Shown piece by piece: positions 1 through 9,700 of a stretch of 34,492 nt of DNA; the stretch's first letter is position 1; each line of letters opens with the position of its first letter. The notes beneath the pieces are model-generated. The model did no database searches, was not told the origin of the DNA, and worked only from the letters and a program-made list of their open reading frames with translations. The translations under genes and the position numbers were made by a program. This stretch comes from Salinivirgaceae bacterium (lineage in GTDB: Bacteria; Bacteroidota; Bacteroidia; Bacteroidales; SZUA-534), in NCBI GenBank assembly GCA_016284875.1, contig JAEEPS010000030.1, positions 1 to 34,492 on the forward strand. The letters are read 5' to 3'.

Positions 1-332
1 GTAATCATACTGGTGAAACCGGCGGCGGTGAGTTCGTCGGCAATTTCGTCGGCATTGTGGGCGGTGAGTGCTATTATTGGTGTCGGCGTTTTTTCACCTT
101 CCATTGCGCGGATGGCGGCAGTTGTCTCAATGCCGTTCATCACTGGCATCTCCAAGTCCATAAGAATCATGTCGAAGTCGTGCTCATGGCATGCACGGAG
201 CGCCTCTTCGCCATTGCGGACCGAGGTGCATTTGCAGCCGATTGAAGTGGCAATGTCGGTCAGCAGCATGCGGTTGACGAGAATGTCATCAACAATCAGA
301 ATTTCAGGCTGTTTCTTCGTGACGTTGCTCAT
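1..332 (-). CDS. Response regulator receiver domain, 3' end cut off by the window
   Basis: The minus strand from ATG at 332 encodes at least 110 residues of a CheY-like receiver. It has the acidic pair near D15/D16 (motif ILIVDD), the phospho-acceptor D59 in MILMDLEMPVMNG, and the conserved Thr in PIIALTAHN. The window ends just before the expected Lys-Pro motif. This sequence style is typical of receivers from hybrid kinases and small phosphorelay regulators, so the full protein could be a stand-alone regulator or carry an output or kinase domain beyond the edge. The start lies three bases after the helicase stop codon, so the two genes are very probably cotranscribed. The receiver identity is firm; the partner kinase and output are unknown. 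Confidence 0.85.
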   Translation of the reverse strand, partial: MSNVTKKQPEILIVDDILVNRMLLTDIATSIGCKCTSVRNGEEALRACHEHDFDMILMDLEMPVMNGIETTAAIRAMEGEKTPTPIIALTAHNADEIADELTAAGFTSMI

Positions 333-335
333 TGG

Positions 336-1769
336 TTATTTGAAGAATTCGTCTTTGAAATTGACCAGATAGAGCCGAACCGTGGGGCGCGTGAAGGCTG
401 TGTAGAGCCAGCGCATGAACTCGGTGTTGAGCATGTCGTCGGTGAGCCAACCCTGGTCGATGAAAACGGCCTGCCACTGACCGCCCTGAGCCTTATGGCA
501 GGTGATGGCGTAACTGAATTTCACCTGCAGGGCGTTGAAGTAGGGGTTCTCTTTCACCTTTTTGATACGCTCTCGTTTGTTGCCAATTTCAGCGTAATCG
601 GCCATCACGGCTTCAAACAGCCGCTGGTTCTCGTCCCACGTTAGCGATGGCGATTCCGACGTGAGCGTGTCGAGCATAATCTTTGTCTGAATCTCGATTT
701 CGGGATAGTCCACCAGCCGCAAGTCAACGTCGGCAAAGCGGAATCCGTAGAGTTCGCGGTATTTGCCGATGCGTGTTATCTCGGCAATGTCGCCGTTGGC
801 GATGAAGGGCGTCGTTTCCTTTTCTTCATCGCCCAACCAGAAGTAGTTGTTCTTGACCACCATCAGCAGGTCGCCTTTCGAAATCTCTTCGTCGCGCCAG
901 AGAATGGTGCGGCGGATGCCTTCGTTGTATTTATTGGCGCGCTTGTTCGAGCGGCAGAGCACCATGGTGTTGCCGATGCCGAACTCATCGTAGCAGTTCT
1001 CAATCTCTTCAATCAGTTCGCCGCCTGTGATTCGCCGCACATCGGCAAAGCCTGTGGTTGTCAGGGGCGGATAGCCTTGCAGGTTCTCGGCAAGCGACTG
1101 GCGCAAGAGCGTGGCGTTGTGCAGAATGCCCGATTCGCGCGTTTGCCGCACCACCTGCTTCATTTCAAATTCGCTGACGCTGAATCCCATCTCGCCAATC
1201 ACTTTCGCGTCGAGTGCAGGGCTGATGGCAAGTCCAACGGGCGGCAACTGCGCGGTGTCTCCGACAAGAATCAGTTTGCACATCTCGCCGCGATAGACAT
1301 ACTCGAAAAGGTCGTCGAGCAGGCGGCCGCTGCCGAAAATGGAGTTTTCCGACTGGTCGTTCGAAATCATCGACGCTTCATCAACAATAAATATGGTGCG
1401 CTGGTGCTTGTTGTTGTCGAGAGCAAAACTGCCCAATCCGTTGGCTGTGGCCGATTTCTGGCGGTAGATTTTCTTGTGGATTGTAAACGCCTGATGGCCC
1501 GAATATCCTGCCAGTACTTTGGCTGCGCGGCCCGTGGGGGCAAGCAGAACGGCTTTCAGTCCGATTTTCGGCAGAATCTTGACAAGAGCCGCCACCATCG
1601 ATGTTTTTCCCGTTCCCGCGTATCCTTTTATTATAAGTGTGTCGTCGCGGTGGTCGGGCGAGAAATAGTTGCCGATGAACGTGCTGATGCGCGAAATCAA
1701 CTCTTGCTGGTCGATTGTCGGCATGTAGCCCAAAGCATCTTTTATCCGTTCCGAAACACTCTGATTCAT
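336..1769 (-). CDS. RecD/Pif1-like superfamily 1 DNA helicase (AAA ATPase with UvrD_C_2-type C-terminus)
   Basis: This is a 477-residue protein counted from ATG 1769; a GTG two codons upstream (1775) is an alternative start. Walker A is GYAGTGKTS near residues 49-57 and Walker B is IFIVDEAS near 127-133. A GDTAQLPPVG motif III follows. The C-terminus carries ITCHKAQGGQW (motif V region) and RWLYTAFTRP (motif VI), the SF1B helicase pattern of RecD2 and Pif1-like enzymes. The family unwinds DNA 5' to 3' using ATP, in repair or recombination. It lacks the long N-terminal extension of RecD2 and no recB or recC is nearby, so it is a stand-alone helicase. The downstream response regulator follows after three bases. 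Confidence 0.9.
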   Translation of the reverse strand: MNQSVSERIKDALGYMPTIDQQELISRISTFIGNYFSPDHRDDTLIIKGYAGTGKTSMVAALVKILPKIGLKAVLLAPTGRAAKVLAGYSGHQAFTIHKKIYRQKSATANGLGSFALDNNKHQRTIFIVDEASMISNDQSENSIFGSGRLLDDLFEYVYRGEMCKLILVGDTAQLPPVGLAISPALDAKVIGEMGFSVSEFEMKQVVRQTRESGILHNATLLRQSLAENLQGYPPLTTTGFADVRRITGGELIEEIENCYDEFGIGNTMVLCRSNKRANKYNEGIRRTILWRDEEISKGDLLMVVKNNYFWLGDEEKETTPFIANGDIAEITRIGKYRELYGFRFADVDLRLVDYPEIEIQTKIMLDTLTSESPSLTWDENQRLFEAVMADYAEIGNKRERIKKVKENPYFNALQVKFSYAITCHKAQGGQWQAVFIDQGWLTDDMLNTEFMRWLYTAFTRPTVRLYLVNFKDEFFK

Positions 1770-1862
1770 GCCCACGAACTAAAATAAAACAAACGGATTT
1801 GGCAAGAGAAAAAATTTTCTGTCGAAAAACTGACACAATCGGCTAACTTTTGGAAAAACCTT

Positions 1863-1870
1863 TATATTTG
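1863..1870 (+). promoter_or_regulatory. Probable -7 promoter box for the 1966 gene
   Basis: TATATTTG matches the Bacteroidetes -7 consensus TAnnTTTG. It lies about 95 bases before the ATG at 1966 and implies a leader of roughly 90 bases. A TTTG at 1849-1852 is too close (10 bases) to be a standard -33 box, so only the -7 element is supported. The rest of 1770-1965 shows no gene. Confidence 0.5.
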
Positions 1871-1965
1871 CACTCGTTTGCAGAGCATGCATTGCGGTCG
1901 GGGCTTGCGCCGAAAGGTTTTGCGGTTTTGCTTCTAATAGTTAATAATTAAACATTTATATTGTA

Positions 1966-2580
1966 ATGAAAGCACTTATCCACGTATTGTTAGCAGCATT
2001 GATTGTTTTTTTGGCATACGCCACAGTTCAAAGCATTGTCAAACCTATTGAATTTCAGAAAGAACAGCAGAAACGCTACGCTGAAACCATTCAGAAGTTG
2101 AAAGACATTCGTACAGCCGAAGGCGCCTTCAAGGAAGTGAACGGCGACTACACCGCAAGTTTCGACACCTTGATTGATTTCTTGAAAACAGGCGAATTCT
2201 CAATTATCCGTAAGATTGGTGAAATTCCTGAAGATTTGCTTGGCCAAATCTCTGAAAAAGAAGCCATTCAGAAGGGTATGATTATCCGTGACACCACTAA
2301 AGTCTCGGTGCTCGACTCTCTCTATCCTGCAAATTATAAGGTTGACTCACTGCGCTTTATCCCTTACTCGGGCGGTCGTGAGTTCACTTTGAAGAAAGGC
2401 GTTATCGAGACTCAATCGAAACTGAAGGTTAAAGTGTTTGAAGCATCAGCACCTTCGAAATACATATTGAAAGGTCTTGATGAGCAAGAGATTATCAATC
2501 TGAACGACGGCCTTGATTATAAAGGTCTGAAGGTTGGTTCGGTTACCGAAGTCAACAACGGCGCAGGCAACTGGGAATAA
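1966..2580 (+). CDS. Membrane-anchored protein of unknown function, 204 residues
   Basis: I do not recognise a named family with certainty. The protein starts with a short hydrophobic segment (about residues 5-25, rich in Leu, Ala, Ile and Val) with no lipobox, so it is probably an inner-membrane anchor with the rest in the periplasm. A charged, probably coiled helix follows (about residues 30-48, KEQQKRYAETIQKLKDI). Next comes a stretch with IRTAEGAFKEVNGDYTASF, which recalls the layout of pseudopilin-like proteins (hydrophobic helix, then a small globular domain), but no prepilin peptidase site is visible. The 3' end sits directly before DUF3822 and rsmD on the same strand, suggesting one transcript. 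The gene call is secure; the function is unknown. Confidence 0.85.
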   Translation: MKALIHVLLAALIVFLAYATVQSIVKPIEFQKEQQKRYAETIQKLKDIRTAEGAFKEVNGDYTASFDTLIDFLKTGEFSIIRKIGEIPEDLLGQISEKEAIQKGMIIRDTTKVSVLDSLYPANYKVDSLRFIPYSGGREFTLKKGVIETQSKLKVKVFEASAPSKYILKGLDEQEIINLNDGLDYKGLKVGSVTEVNNGAGNWE

Positions 2581-2596
2581 AAACCATACTGATTTG

Positions 2597-3451
2597 TTGC
2601 AGAACATTCATTTCATAGACAAATCGTTCGACTACGTCAATGTCGACAAATACCATATGTCCCTTCAGGTTTTCCTGAAGGGATTTTCGTTTTCCGTGCT
2701 CGACCGCGAACGGAACAAATATGTCGCATTGGCTCATTATCAGTTCAATAGGGTGACGTCGTTCCGCACACTTGCAAAGCAGATTGACGCCATTTTCGAC
2801 AGCGAGCCGTTGCTGCAATGCCGCTTCAGCCATGTCAAACTGTTGTTTGCCACAACCGACTACACCTTTGTGCCAGCCGCCTATTTCGCTGAAAACGAGA
2901 AAGAAGTGTGGTTCCGCTTCAATCAGGAACTGCAGCGCGGCCACGAGTTGATGTCGAACTACATTTTCGGCAATTCATCGTATGTGGTTTTCAGCATCCC
3001 GACAGTGCTGGCCGACATTTTCCGCGCAAGGTTCGAATCAGTGAGGTTCTATCACCAGTCGGTGCCGATGATTGAAGACCTGACACTTCGAAGCAAACTC
3101 GAAAGCGGTGACAAGCGCGTGTATATTAACCTTATGCCTGCGTTTTTCGACTTTGTGCTTGTCGACAACGGCGAAATCGCGCTCTACAACACATTCAGTT
3201 ACAAATCGACCGACGATTTCAACTATTTCTTCCTGAACGCTGTCGACAGCCTGCGACTGCCGCCTACGACCGTTCCAGTGAATGTTTGCGGCATTCTGCC
3301 AGCCAACAGCCCGATATTGGAATCGATGAAGGAATACGTGCGGAATATCGGCTATTTTGCCATGCCGTCGCATTTTGAGTACGCCTACGGCTTCAACGAC
3401 ATTCCGTCGCACTATTTCACAAACATGATAAACCTTTACCAATGCGGATAA
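2597..3451 (+). CDS. DUF3822 family protein
   Basis: This is a roughly 285-residue protein whose N-terminus (HFIDKSFDYVNVDKYHMSLQ, then FSFSVLDRERNKYVALAHY) fits the Bacteroidetes DUF3822 family, whose members typically begin close to the IDKSFD segment. The fold is thought to be ASKHA-like and the function is unknown. The frame stays open upstream to an ATG at 2534, but that start would overlap the previous gene by 47 bases and add residues unlike the family. A TTG at 2594 or 2597 is more likely, though no strong ribosome site marks it. The stop overlaps the rsmD start by ten bases, so the two are translationally coupled. This pairing with rsmD suggests a housekeeping cluster. Confidence 0.8.
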   Translation: MQNIHFIDKSFDYVNVDKYHMSLQVFLKGFSFSVLDRERNKYVALAHYQFNRVTSFRTLAKQIDAIFDSEPLLQCRFSHVKLLFATTDYTFVPAAYFAENEKEVWFRFNQELQRGHELMSNYIFGNSSYVVFSIPTVLADIFRARFESVRFYHQSVPMIEDLTLRSKLESGDKRVYINLMPAFFDFVLVDNGEIALYNTFSYKSTDDFNYFFLNAVDSLRLPPTTVPVNVCGILPANSPILESMKEYVRNIGYFAMPSHFEYAYGFNDIPSHYFTNMINLYQCG

Positions 3452-3987
3452 TCAGCGGACAATACAAGCATCGGCTCATTACGCCGCCGTCGAACTTCAA
3501 GGCACGACCAACCACCGATCTTGCCAAAGAGAGCCTTTTCAATATTCTTGAGAATACGATTGATTTTGAATCGGTTAAGGTGCTCGACCTTTTTGGTGGA
3601 ACTGGCGGAATATCGTACGAGTTTGCGTCGCGCGGCTGCACCGACATTACCTGTATCGAACTGAATTACAATCATTTCAGTTTTATTAAAAAGACGGCCG
3701 CCGACTTGAAGATGACGGGGTTGAAGGTGATTCGCGCCAATGTGCTGAAATTTCTGCCAGCCTGCGCCGAGAAATTCGACCTGATTTTTGCCGACCCGCC
3801 ATACGATTTGCCGCAGTTGCCCGAAATACCTAAAATGGTTATCGACAACGAGTTACTTGCCGATGGCGGGCTCTTCATTATGGAACATTCCGAAAAAAAC
3901 AACTTCGACCAGATGCCGCAATTCTACATGCACAAGCACTACGGCGCGGTGAATTTCAGTTTTTTCAGAAACGGCGAAGGGGAATGA
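3442..3987 (+). CDS. rsmD: 16S rRNA (guanine966-N2)-methyltransferase RsmD
   Basis: This 181-residue enzyme is the normal length for RsmD. It starts MRIISGQYKHR, with the R-x-I-x-G-x-x-(K/R) opening of the family. The SAM-binding loop is VLDLFGGTGGISYEF (about residues 49-63). The catalytic motif IV is DLIFADPPYDLP (about 113-124), the D/N-PPY signature of amino-group methyltransferases. It methylates N2 of a guanine in helix 31 of 16S rRNA during 30S assembly. Its ATG lies inside the end of the DUF3822 gene. Identification is strong. Confidence 0.93.
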   Translation: MRIISGQYKHRLITPPSNFKARPTTDLAKESLFNILENTIDFESVKVLDLFGGTGGISYEFASRGCTDITCIELNYNHFSFIKKTAADLKMTGLKVIRANVLKFLPACAEKFDLIFADPPYDLPQLPEIPKMVIDNELLADGGLFIMEHSEKNNFDQMPQFYMHKHYGAVNFSFFRNGEGE

Positions 3988-4044
3988 CGGTGCTTTTAGG
4001 AAAAAACTTGTTTTCTTTGCCAACGAATCTAAAACACAATAAAA

Positions 4045-4596
4045 ATGAAAATTGAGAACGGAAAAATGGTGTCAGTGACCTACGAGTTGAAGTATGACGA
4101 CGCTGACGCAAAACTGATAGAAGTGTGTGACAAAAGCCGTCCGTTGACATTCCTGTTCGGTGCGGGCATGATGCTGCCGCATTTCGAGAAGAATCTCGAC
4201 GGCCTTGAGAACGGCTCTCTGTTCGACTTTGTGCTGACCGCCGACCAGGCTTACGGCCAGGTTACTGAAGAAGCCATTGTCGATGTGCCAATCAATGTTT
4301 TTCAGGATGAGAGCGGTAAGGTGAACAAGGAACTGATAACCGTTGGCAACACCATTCCAATGATGGACGCTCACGGCAACCGTCTGCACGGCGTTGTTGT
4401 GTCGTCGACTGCCGAAGCGGTGAAAATGGATTTCAACCATCCGCTTGCGGGTGCCGATTTGCACTTCAAAGGCAAGGTTATTGAAGTCCGCAACCCCACA
4501 ATGGCCGAACTTGAACGCAACTGTGGCGGCGGTTGCGGCGGTGGCTGCAACTGTGGCGACAAAGGCAAGGAAGGCGGATGCAGCGGTTGCTGCTAA
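4045..4596 (+). CDS. slyD: FKBP-type peptidyl-prolyl cis-trans isomerase, SlyD-like
   Basis: This 183-residue protein has the SlyD layout. The N-terminal half contains LTFLFGAGMMLPHFEKNLDG (FKBP core), and an insert-in-flap domain with DQAYGQ and a VPINVF segment follows. The FKBP fold then resumes with DFNHPLAGADLHFKGKVIEV. The C-terminus is a glycine- and cysteine-rich tail of about 24 residues with eight Cys, which replaces the His-rich metal-binding tail of the E. coli protein. SlyD proteins catalyse prolyl isomerisation, act as cytoplasmic chaperones and bind nickel. The Cys-rich tail suggests soft-metal binding (inference). The gene is followed by a strong terminator. Upstream, TTTCTTTG near 4012 is one base off a -7 promoter box. 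Confidence 0.9.
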   Translation: MKIENGKMVSVTYELKYDDADAKLIEVCDKSRPLTFLFGAGMMLPHFEKNLDGLENGSLFDFVLTADQAYGQVTEEAIVDVPINVFQDESGKVNKELITVGNTIPMMDAHGNRLHGVVVSSTAEAVKMDFNHPLAGADLHFKGKVIEVRNPTMAELERNCGGGCGGGCNCGDKGKEGGCSGCC

Positions 4597-4619
4597 CAAT
4601 CTGCAATTTGCTATATATC

Positions 4620-4660
4620 AAAGGCTTTGCTTCCAAAGTGGGAGTGAAGCCTTTTTTTTT
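4620..4660 (+). terminator. Rho-independent terminator after slyD
   Basis: AAAGGCTT (4620-4627) pairs with AAGCCTTT (4647-4654), followed directly by a T-run to 4660. It ends the plus-strand unit. Confidence 0.85.
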
Positions 4661-4712
4661 GTATGTGTAAGTTGTAGATTGCAGCAGTTGTTTTGCAACT
4701 AGAGTGAATGAT

Positions 4713-4750
4713 AGAAAAAAACAGGAGGCCGTCCATCGGGCGGCCTCCAT
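4713..4750 (-). terminator. Rho-independent terminator after susD
   Basis: GGAGGCCG (4724-4731) and CGGCCTCC (4741-4748) form a perfect 8-bp GC-rich stem with a nine-base loop. The A-run at about 4715-4721 reads as a T-run on the minus strand, so this terminates the PUL transcript. Confidence 0.85.
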
Positions 4751-4817
4751 TGTTATTGCCATCTCAGGCAATAACGTACTAACAACTCTAATCGGGAAAA
4801 ACTTTTGTATGTATGGT

Positions 4818-6782
4818 TTATTTGTATCCCGGGTTTTGATAAGCGGCTTTCTCTTCGTCGCTCATTTCCAGACCATCAATCTGACCTTGTGGAATAGGAG
4901 ACAAGTACATGTAATCCTCAATTTCACGAGTATACTCTGTAAGTTCCCAGTCGCCTACATTAGAACCACAAATCTTATATGTGCCAGCAAGTTCTTTCCA
5001 CATTTGGGTGCGGATAAGATCGAGACGGCGATAGCCTTCACCGAAGAACTCGCGAGAACGTTCCAGCATGATATATTTCATGTCGATGGTAGCAGGTGTG
5101 GCAGCAACAAGGTCGGCACTATAGTCGAAGTTGACAACTTTGTCTTCAGCAACGCTGTAACTCCATTTTCCTGCACGCTCACGCAGAACGTTGACAAGGT
5201 CGCGGGCCGATTTCTCGCCACTTGCACCTTTAACAGCGGCTTCTGCTGCGATGAGGTACAGTTCAGAGAATTTTGCAATGTAGTACGGACGAACATTGTC
5301 AGCGTTAGGCACACCAAAGGTCGTATACTTGTAAGGATGTGATGTTGCTTTTACATCGTCAGATTCCTGGCTGTAGCCACTGAGTTTGAATGGACCAGGG
5401 AATATTTTGCGGCTGATGTGTTCTGGATCCATAACATAGTCAGAACGACCAGGAGCAACACCTAATCCAAGACCACCATTTTTCTTGTCGTAAACAGTGC
5501 CATCGATGGCTTTAGGAATAAATGTCAGAACAATTCCGTTTTGCTCGATATCCATATCGTTGGCATTTTTGTGAGTGGCAGGAGCAGAGTCGTTACCAAC
5601 TTCCCAGTTAGCATGAATTGCTGTTTGGAAAGTAGCATCGCGGCGTGAGTCTTTAACATCGGCAAATGTCTCTGTCCATACATTGTAGGGAGGAGCCATA
5701 CGAGTCCAAGGACGACCATAGCCTTGACGGTCGATACGGGTAACTGCAGTACCATCAGCGGTTTTCAATTCGGTGTAGTTCCAGTTGCAGAGCCAGAAAG
5801 CATCATTATAAGGAGCACCTACACCGCCACCATAGTTGTTGGCTTGACCTTCGCCATTGGCACCAGTGTACATCCAACTAGTTGCAGTATGATCGGCCCA
5901 AAGCATCATTTCGCTATTGCGATCATTTGAGCCAACGCACATGTTGTAGAATGTTGGTTGCAAAGCGTATGGACCAGGATTGTTGATGGCTTCCATAGCA
6001 ACATCGTAAGCCATTTGGAAATATTGAGAAGCCGATTTTCCGTTCGGGTCAGTGCGGTCGCAAGCCGGATAGGTCGGGATGTTGTTCGGGTTCTCAAGCC
6101 ACCAAGCGTATGTCAGATATGCTTTTGCCAAATAGAGGCGGGCAACATTCTTAGTTGCGGCACCAATCACGCGGGGTGACTCTGGCAAGTTTGCGATGGC
6201 AGTTTCCAAATCAGGGAAAATACATTTTGTGTACACTTCAGGAACAGTGTTGCGCACCGATGTGCGGGTAGGAGATGAGTTGGCTTTCAACTCACCCGAA
6301 CCGAAATCCAATGGCACGCCACCAAAGTGCTGCACAAGCAGGAAGTAGTCGAAAGCACGGAAGAAATTGGCTTCAGCCACCAACGATGCCTCAATATTGA
6401 AAGCAGTTCCGTTTTCGATAATGCTATTTGCAGTGTTGATATTTACAAATATCGGGTTCCAAAGGACATCAGTACGTGCGGTTGAGGGATTGCAGTCACC
6501 TTCACCTGGCGTATAATCGCTGTCTTTGAAGTTGTTGTCGGCCGATTGTCCAAAAGTGAACTCATCGGTACCATTCTCGCATGCAGCGTAGTAGTAACCA
6601 CCGTAAATGTAACGCAAGTGGGCGTACATTTGAGTCAGACCGCCTTGCACACCTTCTTGGGTTGTGAAGTAGTCGAGGGTGAACGATGCGCGGGGAGTCT
6701 CGTCTAAGACGTTAGAGCAACTGCTTATGCCCACCAAGGCTAAGGCTGCCGCGCTAATAAATGTTAATTTATTCTTTTTCAT
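4818..6782 (-). CDS. SusD/RagB-family outer-membrane glycan-binding lipoprotein
   Basis: This is a 654-residue lipoprotein. The signal peptide ends in the lipobox GISSC with the acylated Cys at position 22, then SNVLDETPRASFTLDYF, a common opening for SusD-like proteins. The body has the helical TPR-like pattern of the family, with NFFRAFDYFLLVQHFGGVPL near residues 138-157. The C-terminus reads YMYLSPIPQGQIDGLEMSD and ends in QNPGYK, the classic SusD ending. It sits at the cell surface, caps the SusC channel and captures the oligosaccharide. It lies 12 bases after susC in the same operon and is followed by a terminator. The family call is certain; the glycan is not shown by the sequence. Confidence 0.96.
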   Translation of the reverse strand: MKKNKLTFISAAALALVGISSCSNVLDETPRASFTLDYFTTQEGVQGGLTQMYAHLRYIYGGYYYAACENGTDEFTFGQSADNNFKDSDYTPGEGDCNPSTARTDVLWNPIFVNINTANSIIENGTAFNIEASLVAEANFFRAFDYFLLVQHFGGVPLDFGSGELKANSSPTRTSVRNTVPEVYTKCIFPDLETAIANLPESPRVIGAATKNVARLYLAKAYLTYAWWLENPNNIPTYPACDRTDPNGKSASQYFQMAYDVAMEAINNPGPYALQPTFYNMCVGSNDRNSEMMLWADHTATSWMYTGANGEGQANNYGGGVGAPYNDAFWLCNWNYTELKTADGTAVTRIDRQGYGRPWTRMAPPYNVWTETFADVKDSRRDATFQTAIHANWEVGNDSAPATHKNANDMDIEQNGIVLTFIPKAIDGTVYDKKNGGLGLGVAPGRSDYVMDPEHISRKIFPGPFKLSGYSQESDDVKATSHPYKYTTFGVPNADNVRPYYIAKFSELYLIAAEAAVKGASGEKSARDLVNVLRERAGKWSYSVAEDKVVNFDYSADLVAATPATIDMKYIMLERSREFFGEGYRRLDLIRTQMWKELAGTYKICGSNVGDWELTEYTREIEDYMYLSPIPQGQIDGLEMSDEEKAAYQNPGYK

Positions 6783-6794
6783 AATTGTACTCGA

Positions 6795-9700
6795 TTAGAA
6801 AGTTATGTTTAATCCGACTAAATAAGTGCGTGTTGCCGGGGTGTTTGTACCAACGGTAAGCACTGTGTTGGCTTTGTATGTGCCAGGAGTAACGGCTACG
6901 TTCTCGTTACCGAATGAGTTAGTCTCAGGATCAAGTCCGGTTTCTTTGTGGAATTTCGATGCAATGACCCATGGGTTCTGAATAGTTGCGTATACACGAA
7001 TCTTCTTTATACCAATCTCGTCCAGTACGCTAATGCCGTTGTTTTTGAAATTATAACCCAAAGTGATGGTGCGCAATTTGCAGTACGATGCGTTGAAGTA
7101 ACCAAGAGTTGAACCATATTTCGGGTTGTCACCTTGTAATGCACCACCCGGTTTCGGGTATTTTGCGCCAGTGTTTTCCGGAGTCCAGTAGTCAACATCA
7201 ACGTTGTTGCGACGGCCGCTCAGCATGTTCAGATAGCCGTACGAAGCGTGCAATGTGCTGATGAGTTTGCCACCTGCCTGGAAGGCACCAATAACAGTAA
7301 GGTCGAATCCTTTATACTCCAAACGAGTGTTGAAACCGCCTTGAAGTTTCGGATCCATCTCTTGAATGGTGCGGTCCGATGCGTCAATCTTACGTGTCGG
7401 CATTCCGTTCTCGTCAAATTCGCCAGTGTATTTTACACGGATGTCGCCAGGTTCGCAAGTCGGTTCAAGAATCTCGCCATACGATTTCTCTGCGCCATCG
7501 GGTTTGTAGTTGAAATCGTCTTCTTGCCAGATACCTTCGTACTCATAGTCGAAGATAGAGTTGATCGGGTGTCCAACGAACCAGAAGTTGCCCTCATCGC
7601 GCTCAGCGCCCGATGCCAATTCAACCAGTTCGTTTCTGTTGTGATACATGTTAACACCGGCTTCCCAAGTAAGTCCGTTGTAGTTGTCGAGAATTGTGGC
7701 ATTAACGTTGAACTCCCAACCTTTGTTCTGTGTCTTACCAATGTTGGCCATATATCTGCTAACACCAGAAGTAGAAGGCAGGTTTACACTCAGCAGCACG
7801 TCGTTGGTGTTCTGAACATAGTATTCGAAACTACCGCTGATACGGTTGAAGAATCCGAAGTCGATACCGTAGTTCATAGTCTCAGAATACTCCCAACCAA
7901 GTTCGGGGTTGGCAAGTTCTGATACATAGTAACCTGTGCTGTAGGTGTCGTTACCAAAGTTGTAAGGACGGCTTCCAAGTGCGCCAAGAGTCTTGAATGG
8001 AGCAACTGCCTGGTTCGAAGTCTGACCGTAGCCGACACGCAGTTTCAAAGAGTTCATCCAATCGAAACTATCCATGAATGCCTCGCGGCCGACATTCCAA
8101 CCAACTGATACTGCAGGGTAGGTGTGTGAGTTTTTGCTCGGTGCCAGACGCGACGATTTATCGTTACGTACGGCAACGGTCAGCATATAGCGGTCGTCGT
8201 AAGAGTACATCAAACGAGCCATTGCCGATTTCAAACCATATTCGCTATAGCTCTGACCGTTAGGACTAACAGAAACAGAGCCTTCGTCGTTCAGACGGCC
8301 AAGGTTGTAGTATAAGAATTTCTTTGAGGCAATACCGCTTGCAGAAGCAGAAGACGACTGGTTTTGCGAACGTTCAAACGACAGCAAGCCAACAGCGTTG
8401 ATAGTGTGCTTGTCGATTGTTCTGTCATAAGTGATAAGGTTCTCAACAGCCCAGTTCAGGTTCAATGATTTTGACAAAGATGCCGATGAGGCAGTAGTTT
8501 CATTTATGGCATTGAAGCCCACACCACGATATTGGCCATTTTGAGTGTATTTCAGGTTCAAACCAGCGTTCATGCGGTATTTAAGTCCGGTGATGCGTGG
8601 AACAGAGAATTCAGTATAGAAACTGTTGTAGGTACCGTAAGCAAGGTTTTTGTCCTCAAAATCGCCATCAGCATCAGCTTTCTCCAACGATTCGCGAACG
8701 TATGTCCAACTCTCGTCGGTGGTGTTCATCTTGAATGTGCGGCGCAAGTTACCATTCTCGTCATACGGGTCAATAAGCGGTGAAGCCGACAAAACTCCGT
8801 AAATGCCAATGCTGTTGCCATTGTTGATAGAGTAGTTGTTGCTGCTTGTGAAGCCGACTTTGATGTATTTGCCAACCTTTTGGTCAACAGCCGAGCGGAA
8901 TGACAAACGAGAGAAGTTTTGCAAAGGCAGAACAGCCTCCTCACGATAGTAGCCGAAACCGAAACTGTAAGCGGCTGATTTTGTACCACCTGTAACTGAA
9001 AGGTCGTGGCTTGTCACCATGCCTTTGTCGTACATGAGGTCCTGCCAATCGGTATCAACGCCTTTGTCTTCGCCTTCCTGCTCCAAATCGCTGTTAGTGT
9101 ATCTGTCGGCGAAAGCGCGCATTTCAGCAAATTGTTTTGCGTTCATCATCGGATATTTTGCAAAAACATCCTTGATGCCATAGTAGCCACTATAAACGAT
9201 TGTGGCGTCTTGCTCAATGCTACCTTTGGTTGATGTTACCAAGATAACACCGTTAGCACCACGAGAACCGTAGATTGCGGTTGCCGAAGCATCTTTCAAG
9301 ATGTCGATGCTCTTGATTGATGCAGGGTCGATGTCGCTCAGTGAGCCTGCAAACGGAATTCCGTCCAATACAACCAACGGGTCGTTGCTGGCGTTCAATG
9401 AACGTGTACCACGGATACGGATCTGCATTGTGGCACCCGGTTTTGTCGATGTCTGTTGCATGTCGACACCGGCAATACGTCCTTGCAATGACTGAGTGAT
9501 GTTTGAGCCCGGCAATTCGCGGATAACATCGCCCTTCATTGATGCGACAGAACCGGTAACAGCCTCTTTGCGCTGAGTACCGTAACCAACGACAACAACT
9601 TCGCTCAGACCAACCATGTCAGGAACGAGGCTGAGGTTGTAAGGACCGTTACCGTTAACGATCACTTCTTCAGTAGTGTAGCCAATGTAGGAAATCTGAA

